From Adiantum capillus-veneris (Eukaryota; Streptophyta; Polypodiopsida; Polypodiales; Pteridaceae), in assembly GCA_014529385.2 (NCBI GenBank), contig CM043969.1, positions 75,502,676-75,566,675 on the forward strand: a stretch of 64,000 nucleotides of DNA. Reading direction: 5' to 3'. Positions within the stretch are counted from its first letter, which is position 1; every line of letters begins with the position of its first letter. Shown here piece by piece: positions 56,839-64,000 of this stretch. The position numbers and the translations under genes are program-made. The notes under the pieces are model-generated. The model was not told the origin of the DNA and made no database searches. It saw nothing but the letters and a program-made list of their open reading frames with translations.

Positions 56839-59800
56839 CCTCTCCTAGAGAAGCCATGGCCAAAAACCATAACCATGCTTCCTATAACTTGATATTCTTC
56901 TTCCCATTACACTCTCTCATAGCCCCCTAAGATTTCCATAGTTTGAATCTCTCTTGCCTCATTCCATTCTCTCCTTCCAAGTAGCACAATCGGTGGTCTT
57001 GAAGAGGGGGAGAGTCGACTACATCAACAAGATTCTTTAATCACCCAAAGCAAGGAGAAGACTCTTACCATACCCACACCAAGGTAAGTATTTTCTTGTC
57101 ATCTTCGTGCCATTGTGCACCTTAAACATTGGATTGCTCTTCATTCTACATTAATTCATGCTTAAACTCTCACGTTTTCATAAGAAAACTTTCCTCTTTC
57201 TTAGAAGACAAATTACTAATTTTCTCTTGTTAGCTAAAAACGTTGCTAACCACTAACTATGATGTTATTTCAAGTTTTGTTATTCAAGTTCTTTAGAGTA
57301 CCAGGCTAATATGGCGTAGAGAGAGTAGAAAGCACTCTCTTTATCCATAGGTGCCTGGAGATCATACTTAACTAAATAGTATGCATGATAAATGGTTACT
57401 AATATATATAATTACCCCTAATTTCCCTTAAACATTTTGTTGATCAACTTTTAAGTTACTCTCTTACTCTTGTTCTTTAAAGTTACTCTTATTTAAATGA
57501 CTTAATAGAGATAAAATTCCATAATTCAAAAAAAATTAAATATTGAAATTCCTTTTCGAAGCTAAATTTAGTTTCCCAAAAGAGGCAATATAGTTTCTCT
57601 AAGAGAAATGCTCTCATAAAAAGGCTCACCACTCACCACTTTTTCTTCATGCATTCGATTTAAATAAAGAAAGAATCATTTTTTTCTCTCTCTATAAAAT
57701 ATGTACGTAAGCTTTTTAGTGACATAATTAAGATAATCTCTAATTCTCTCAAGAAGTTGAGTCTCGAAGGATAATTCTATCATAAACAATGGAGTTTTTT
57801 TTTGTAGCAAGATTCTTATTCCAAGTAATATTATCCCTCTCTTGCCAATTGGAAAACCCCAAACCCTTGAACCTCTCCTATAGCTACATAATTAATCCTC
57901 TCCACGGTAGCAAAGATATGTCTAAATCCCTTTTTAAAGAAGAATTTGTTAATCATGCATGCACTGTTACATAAGCATTTTTCACTACACTAGCATGTCC
58001 ACTCTTAAGAACTACACAATTTTTTTAACGCTTACACTACCATGCATGGAAGGGTATCACTCTTGCATAAACACTCAAAGGACGTTTCTTGATTATTTGT
58101 CTCAAGATTGCAAGTTGGTGCATTCCAAAGTTTTTTGTTTACCATGCATAAACCACACCAAAGCAAAACTCATTGTGGAAAGCACATGCATTGTTCATCT
58201 CAAGTTTGTATACTTTCAAGTTTATCTTGCAAATTTGAAGGGGGGAGTAAGGGGATAGCTTCACGAAAGTGATGCCCGTGTTTCTTGAACATAAAAGTCC
58301 CATCGCTTCCATGGAGATGCCCATAGATGACAAGTGATGCAAAGAAAACATATGGGATTCGTTTATGACGACATTAACTTGAAACTTAGTCGAGACAAAA
58401 CCTTAAACTTCCAAGAGACCCGTTGTTTTCTTAAGGTCTTGTTTGAGTAGACATTAAAAGGAAATAGGAGTTAAGGGATTATAACTCAAGGAACTTGCTC
58501 TAGATTTCAACTAGGATTTACCGAGAAGATTTGACGTGGATAACATAGGAGGTTTAAGTGTGAACTTTATCTTACATGTTCGGAAAAGGTTAGTGCATGT
58601 GTTTACTTGTGGGATGCAATGGAGGATGGTTCTTTTTGGCTAGGACTTAAAACCATTTTGGTCTATGTTTTAACAAAGAAGGTTTAAGTGTGAACTCTGT
58701 CTTACTATTTGGAAAAGTCAGCGCATGAGTTTACATGTAGGATGCAATGGAGGATGTTCCTTTTCGGCTAGGACTAATAACCGTTGGTCTATGTTTTGGG
58801 CTTGAGTTCATTCATTGCTCTTGAAATGGGACTGAATGGGAGTGAGTTCCGACCGGGTGATAGGCCTGATGTCGATGAGAAAAGGAGGAAGGAAAATGGA
58901 TAAATAAAGGGATCAGGATAAGGGAGGAGGACGTGGTTTAATTAAGGAACTGTTATAATTGTTTGATAAAAAGGAACCTTGAAAAGGCTAGGAACCTAAA
59001 TGGGCTATTTCGCAATTGTCCTCATCAATCGGACCTTTTCTTTACTTCTCAAATTATTGATTTAAAAAGAATTTAGAATAGATTAATTTTTGTAAGTCTT
59101 TCCTACACAAGATAAAGAAAAATAAGAGTTGAAAATCGTGTCAAGGGGTGCTGTCTCCACACATGGTGGAGGAGACATGATACTCAAGTCCTGGGACAAG
59201 GATAGGGATAGGCTTAGAGGAGTAAATGTGATTGCTTGAAAGATAACTAGAGAATTTACTAATACTAAAGAAAAAAGGAAGTAAAATATTCTATAAAGGA
59301 AAAAGGTGGGAACGACCTGAGAAATTCACACTTGCAAGTGTATACAACAATTTTCATGCTGCATTAAAAGGCTTGAAATATATTCTTGGTTCAACATTAT
59401 TGGAATATTGTTTTCTAGTATCATAGTACTACCTTGGGAAGATGCATTTACCAAACGGTTCGGTGGATGGGTGAATTCTGGAGGGTTGATTTTTTGGCCA
59501 AAAAGTTGAACTCAATTTTATGTTTTCTATTTAGTTAAGTTAAAAACGGGATAAGGGATTCCGATCCATGAAGCGAGAATCAAACTTGGGAACGAGGGCT
59601 TTGGGTAGCTATCAAATATACTCATCTTAGGGGAACGCTCTGACGACTGTGTTCGGCCATAACAAAAAAAAAAAGCTTCAGTGACCTTGAGCCAAGGGTG
59701 AACAGAACAACCACCAGTTAACCCTGGAAGGTTGAGTTCACATTTAGTCTAATGACTTTGACTAGAAATTTCAAAGCATTAAGGAAATATATTTTGGGGT

Positions 59801-59964
59801 ACAGGGTTTTGTAAGATAAAAGTAAAAGTTACACCCCCTTGAGTTGGCATCGAAGAGCGGGAGGAGTCGTGTCTTGGTGTTGATGTCAAGTGGGAGGGAT
59901 GTCAAGAATTGTACTGTATCCATTTGGAGATGGTGCAACCGATATCCCTTGCATGGCCCTCACA
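56352..59964 (+). repeat. Right LTR of element 3
   Basis: 3,613 bp. Matches the left LTR with extra blocks; includes (CA)n 56779-56836 and an internal tandem of about 125 bp (58549-58677 and 58678-58800). Confidence 0.65.
56779..56836. repeat. (CA)n microsatellite
   Basis: About 28 CA units, interrupted once by CATA. Confidence 0.95.
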
Positions 59965-60100
59965 TGGCTCCACTCTTTCACAACTTATACAAAACCATTT
60001 CCAAGGGCACCTCTCCTACAACCCACTCAAGGTGATAGTGAGAATCCACTGTATAGAAGACAAGGCTCATAGATGATATAAACTCACAAATTCCAAAACA
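59965..60100 (+). repeat. Dispersed repeat R, copy 1 (short)
   Basis: Starts GGCTCCACTCTTTCACAACTTATAC and shares GTGATAGTGAGA and CACAAATTCCAAAACATTGTTTGG with copies 2 and 3 at 61366 and 62127. It abuts the right LTR edge of element 3 and ends at a (GA)n tract. Confidence 0.75.
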
Positions 60101-60105
60101 TTGTT

Positions 60106-60107
<2 letters not shown>

Positions 60108-60165
<58 letters not shown>
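60108..60165. repeat. (GA)n microsatellite
   Basis: About 29 GA units. Confidence 0.95.
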
Positions 60166-60167
<2 letters not shown>

Positions 60168-61295
60168 ATGTATGCTTCATGCAAGGCCCAAAAAACCACT
60201 CCCTTTCTTCTTGTTGTCCCTCTCCTTTGAGCTCTGATACCAGTGAAAGGTCTTGAGCATAGACAAGTCCTCATAACCACCCATCCGTACTATACATAGG
60301 CCCTTGGTCCTATCTATCTATATACCCTCGTACTGTATGTGTGTCCTGTCTCTACCCTTGGTCTAACAGTCTACTTGCTAATTTAGGACCCGCTAAATTA
60401 GAAGAGACTCTGGTAAATCTAAACTTAAAGACTTCTTTCCTTCTTTTGCTATACATCACCATAGTCCTTGGGAGGCTCTATGACATTGGTCCCAAAACTC
60501 GTTAAATTTTGGCTTGCTAAATTTAGACTATGGTGATAAGTTTAGATCTCACACTAAGGTTTCCCAAACTTCATACTTGGAGTCTATTGAGTGCATTTGG
60601 GTACTTAAAATTTACACGTTAAGTTTCTATGTTTAGACTCCTATAATTACTTTAATTAACCCCCTTGGTCCCATACCTTCGATCAAGGATGCTCGGGATA
60701 GTTTTATCCTGCCTTGATCTTTACCTTTGACTTGAGATAATTAATTAGCAATTATTCTTCCGTGATCTTTACCTTTGATCTCTACCTTCAACTTGAGATA
60801 ATTAAAAATATTTATTTTTGTTCTTTTATAGGCTTCTTTCCTTTGGTCCCAAGCCTTTGATTGAACTAAGTGTATAAGCACTTTGATCAATTGACGTGTT
60901 ATTGTACACCTGCTCTCCACTAAGGGTGAATCTTTTTCCCTTGATCTCTTTGATCTACCTCCAAAACATAGGCTTTGAGTAGATCAATAATAGTTGAATT
61001 TGCTATTTCACTTTGGGATGAATTCATGATCAATTACTTTGAGTTTAACTTTGCAATAGTTGTCAAGCTCCAATTCATTCTAGAGGGATGACTGGTACAG
61101 GACACCTACACAAGCAAAGCAAGTGGAGATTAGAGTGTGGCATAATGATAAATCCACAACCATTATGGTTCACATGAGATGTGGTTAATTGGGTTTAGGG
61201 ATATTGAATGCTTGAATGGTTTTTATCAAGAAGTCACCAAAATTTGCATCAAAAATGTGGGAGAAAAAGAACTATTTGTATCTTCTTTTTTCTCG
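60166..61295. other. No gene seen
   Basis: AT-rich sequence with short repeated phrases (CTTTGATCT, ACTTGAGATAATTA around 60730-60800). No supported coding region. Confidence 0.6.
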
Positions 61296-62640
61296 TCATA
61301 GAAATGGTGCATGAGGATTTTGAGCAAATATGTGGCCACATGGTTTGATCAAATTTGATGCCACATGGCCCCACTCTTTCACAACTTATACAAAACTATT
61401 ACCAAGTGCACCTCTCCCACAACCATTCAAGGTGATAGTGAGAGTCCACTCTTTAGAAGACAAGGCTGATAGGATGATGTTAACTTGTTTGGTGAGAGAA
61501 TTGCAAATAAATCACACTATCAAAAATAACAACGTCAAACCTTGTTTGGTGAGAGCATTGCAAGTAAAGCACATGATCAAAAATGTCAAAAGCAAGCATT
61601 GTGTTTTCAGCAACATGTCTTTTTTTTATGAGAGCATTGAGAACAATGCACATTATCAAAGTTGTAAAAATCAAACATTGCATTTTCATCAAAGGCTACA
61701 ATGATTAATACATAAGTCAAAGGTTGAGGGATAATGAAAAGCTATAGAGTATAGGACATGGTTCTAAAATTGGTTTAGATTGATAGATTTCTTTATATAT
61801 AGCGTTTTACCCTACCTGTGCCAAAGGCTTCAATGTTTGGTTATGTTTATGATGGTTTGAAATGGTAATCCACTAAATCCTTGTCGGCATCTTTGATGCT
61901 AAGTTTAAACTTGGAAAAACCAGTGTTAATCGTTGATCTTTTTACACTCTCTCTCTCTCACACACACACACACATTCGTGCATGCCTTAGATGGATATAT
62001 ACTACTACAATGATAAAAGGTAGGCTATCTTAAATGATTTAACATTTCCTATACTTTTTGGAACTTACTGCCCGTCAGGATTTTGATCAAAGTGGCCACA
62101 TTGTTTTGATCAAAGTTGAAGCCACATGGCTCCATTCTTTCACAGCTTATACAAAACCATTACCAAGTGCATCTCTCCCACAACACTCAACGTAATAGTG
62201 AGAATCCACTCTATACATGCAAGGCTCATAGGATGATGTAAACTCACAAATGTCAAAATCTTGTTTGGTGAGAGCATTGCAAATAAAGCACATTATCAAA
62301 AAAGCATTTTTTGGTGAGGGCATTGCAACTAAAGCACAATATAAAAATTGCCAAAGTCAAGCATTGTGTTTTCATCAACATGTCTTCTTTGGTGAGAGCA
62401 TTGAAAACAATGTACGTTATCAAAGTTGCAAAAATCAAACATTGTATTTTCATCAAGGGATACAATGGTTTAACATACATAAGCCATAGGTTGGGAGATA
62501 AAGAAAGCTATAGACCATAGGCCATGGTTCTAAAATTGGTTTAGACACATTTCTTTATATATAGCTTTTTGCCCTACTTGTGGCAAAGGCTTTTTGGTTT
62601 TGGTTATGTTTATGATGGTCTGAAATGAATACTCTTTAAA
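61296..62640 (+). repeat. Dispersed repeat R, tandem copies 2 and 3
   Basis: Two diverged copies with a period near 761 bp (phrases at 61366 and 62127; GGTTATGTTTATGATGGT at 61839 and 62603). Each includes a short-unit array built on GGTGAGAGCATTG and AAAGCACATTATCAAA with about 70-bp period. Confidence 0.75.
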
Positions 62641-62741
62641 TCCTTGTCGATATCTTCTGATGCTAGATTTGAACTTGGAAAACCCAATGTTACACTCATT
62701 CCTTCAACATCTCTCTCTCTCTCTTTTTCTCGGAAGTGTGT

Positions 62742-63093
62742 GGGTGAGTGCTAATAAAAAGAAGAAAATGGTATAACTTTTCTATCACCCAAGTGTGGTA
62801 GATTGGTTATGATATTTCCCTCTTGAATAACGGGTCTTGAGTTCAACTCTCCTCGTTGGATAGATCTTTAAGGTCTCTTGGGATAGTTTCCTACGATGTT
62901 AAAACTCTCTTCTTCTCGGGTGTGTGCTAATATAAAGAGGAAAACGGCATAACTTTTCTATCACCTAGGTGTGGTAGATTGGTTATGCCATTTCCCTCTT
63001 GAAGAACATGTGTTGAGTTCAACTCTCCTCGTCGGATAGATTTTTAAGGTCTCTTGGGATAGTTTCCTACGACGTTAAAACTGTCTTCTTCTT
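62742..63093 (+). repeat. Tandem 176-bp repeat, possible SINE
   Basis: Copies at 62742 and 62918. Each has GGTAGATTGGTTATG (A-box-like) and about 45 bp later GTCTTGAGTTCAACTC (B-box-like), the arrangement of a tRNA-derived SINE. No poly-A or target-site duplication was found, so the SINE reading is tentative. Confidence 0.4.
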
Positions 63094-63098
63094 CTTCT

Positions 63099-63100
<2 letters not shown>

Positions 63101-63166
<66 letters not shown>
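63101..63166. repeat. (CT)n-(CA)n compound microsatellite
   Basis: About 16 CT units followed by about 17 CA units. Confidence 0.95.
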
Positions 63167-63169
<3 letters not shown>

Positions 63170-63420
63170 GCGCGCACTTATATAGATATATATTTAAACA
63201 CTTCCATTATTGTTTTCTATTACTCATTTATTGAAGTTATAAAAGGTAGGTCATCTTAAACGATTTAACAGTTCCTAAACACACACACACACACACATAC
63301 ACACACATGTATGTGTGCACTTTGATGGATATATATTTAAACACTTTCATTGTTTCCTATTGTTCATTTATTAAGTTATAAAAGGTAGGTCATCTTAAAT
63401 GATTTAAAATTTTATATACT
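63170..63420. repeat. Local direct repeat
   Basis: GATATATATTTAAACACTT through AAAAGGTAGGTCATCTTAAA occurs at about 63185-63262 and 63329-63398; a shorter relative is near 61993-62050. Confidence 0.75.
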
Positions 63421-64000
63421 TGATGGAACTTGTTGCCATGAGTAGCACCGCCATTGCTAGTGGCAAAAGTCCCACTTGTTCTTACTAATATTCTCTTGAT
63501 CAATGTGAAAGGTAATTATAGCAATTACAAAGTAATAATAAATCAGCAATAGGTAGCACGCCACACCACTTCGTGAGCCATATACCCAACCTTAATCTTT
63601 TACTAGTCTCCTATATGTTTTCAATTTTGTCTAAATTTAATAGGATTTATTTTTAAAATTTTTAGCAATAACTTTTGTTTGAAGCAAAATTTGGTCATTT
63701 AAAGGTTTTCCACAGTGTAGGTCATTTGGTCATTTAAAGGTTTTCCACAATTTAGGAGTTCATTTTGATTATTCTCCTTCAATTTCAAATTTTGACCTGG
63801 GGAACCACTTTTGAGGGTGCTTGGATTTTAGAAAAGTTTTGTATGTAGAACAGGTAGTTCTAAGAACAAGAAAAAATATTGATTCATTGATTATTTTGAG
63901 ATTCCATTGTTTTGATGCTAGTTTTAGTCCATAGGTTAAGGAAAAAGTGAGAAACTGTTGCTTTACACAACTTGCAGGTTGATTTTCGGAGAATCTGAGG
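63421..64000. other. No gene seen
   Basis: AT-rich; a 22-bp phrase GGTCATTTAAAGGTTTTCCACA repeats at about 63691 and 63728 in shorter form. No supported coding region. Confidence 0.5.

Larger units (their letters stand above)
50874..59964 (+). mobile_element. LTR element 3, gutted, with very long LTRs
   Basis: Direct repeats 50874-53366 and 56352-59964 share most of their length; the right copy has extra blocks at about 56837-57615 and 59700-59920. TGGTATCAGAGT follows the left copy by two bases, the site for an initiator-Met tRNA primer. The interior (53.37-56.35 kb) holds only a gag start fused to RT remains and a minus-strand ORF. No target-site duplication is seen (AGAGA versus TGGCT) and the purine tract is weak, so the outer edges are uncertain. 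Confidence 0.65.

Overview
The window looks like nuclear DNA from a large, repeat-rich land-plant genome. Evidence: three LTR retrotransposons of plant Ty3/gypsy type, a Mutator-like (MULE) transposase relic, TATA boxes and GT-AG introns, a histone H3-like gene, and many long (CA)n, (GA)n and (CT)n microsatellites. A fern or other seed-free vascular plant is my best guess, partly because of a plasmid/phage-type primase-helicase relic near 49-51 kb. That guess is inference; no species can be named from sequence alone.

Layout. 0-2.1 kb: broken MULE transposase on the minus strand. 2.5-3.6 kb: GC-rich, palindrome-rich segment grading into a (TG)n/(CA)n inverted repeat. 3.65-6.2 kb and 24.39-25.26 kb: two halves of a multi-exon plus-strand gene joining a ParB-like domain to a DNA-methylase-like domain, split by LTR element 1. 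6,206-24,389: element 1 (18.2 kb, minus strand) with LTRs of 954 and 941 bp, tRNA primer-binding site, polypurine tract, gag, protease, RT-RNase H, a duplicated integrase HHCC domain, integrase, a SECOND aspartic-protease-like domain, a W-x-P-K tail and a coiled-coil ORF. 25.3-28.9 kb: mostly gene-poor, with small repeats and one tandemly duplicated unknown ORF. 28,929-42,472: element 2 (13.5 kb, plus strand), same lineage and same unusual integrase-protease 2-W-x-P-K order, plus an extra 140-aa ORF and an internal second polypurine tract. 43.1-45.75 kb: minus-strand exons of a degenerate gene that begins with a histone H3-like region and is followed by a Ulp1/C48-like fragment and a lysine-rich exon. 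45.9-47.7 kb: twelve ~70-bp inverted repeats in two regular sub-arrays. 47.8-48.8 kb: unknown multi-exon coding fragments. 49.0-50.87 kb: degenerate prim-pol/D5-type SF3 helicase, cut off by element 3. 50.87-59.96 kb: element 3, with very long LTRs, an initiator-Met-type primer-binding site and a gutted interior. 60-64 kb: tandem and dispersed repeats, including a possible tRNA-derived SINE.

Most coding regions carry stops or frameshifts, so few are likely to make full proteins now. The two better-preserved retroelements share a domain order that I do not associate with the described Tat, Athila or chromovirus lineages: a canonical DTG protease domain downstream of integrase, in addition to the usual protease before RT. 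The other main leads are the ParB-methylase gene that reads through in frame when element 1 is removed, the hairpin array next to the H3-like gene, and the primase-helicase relic.
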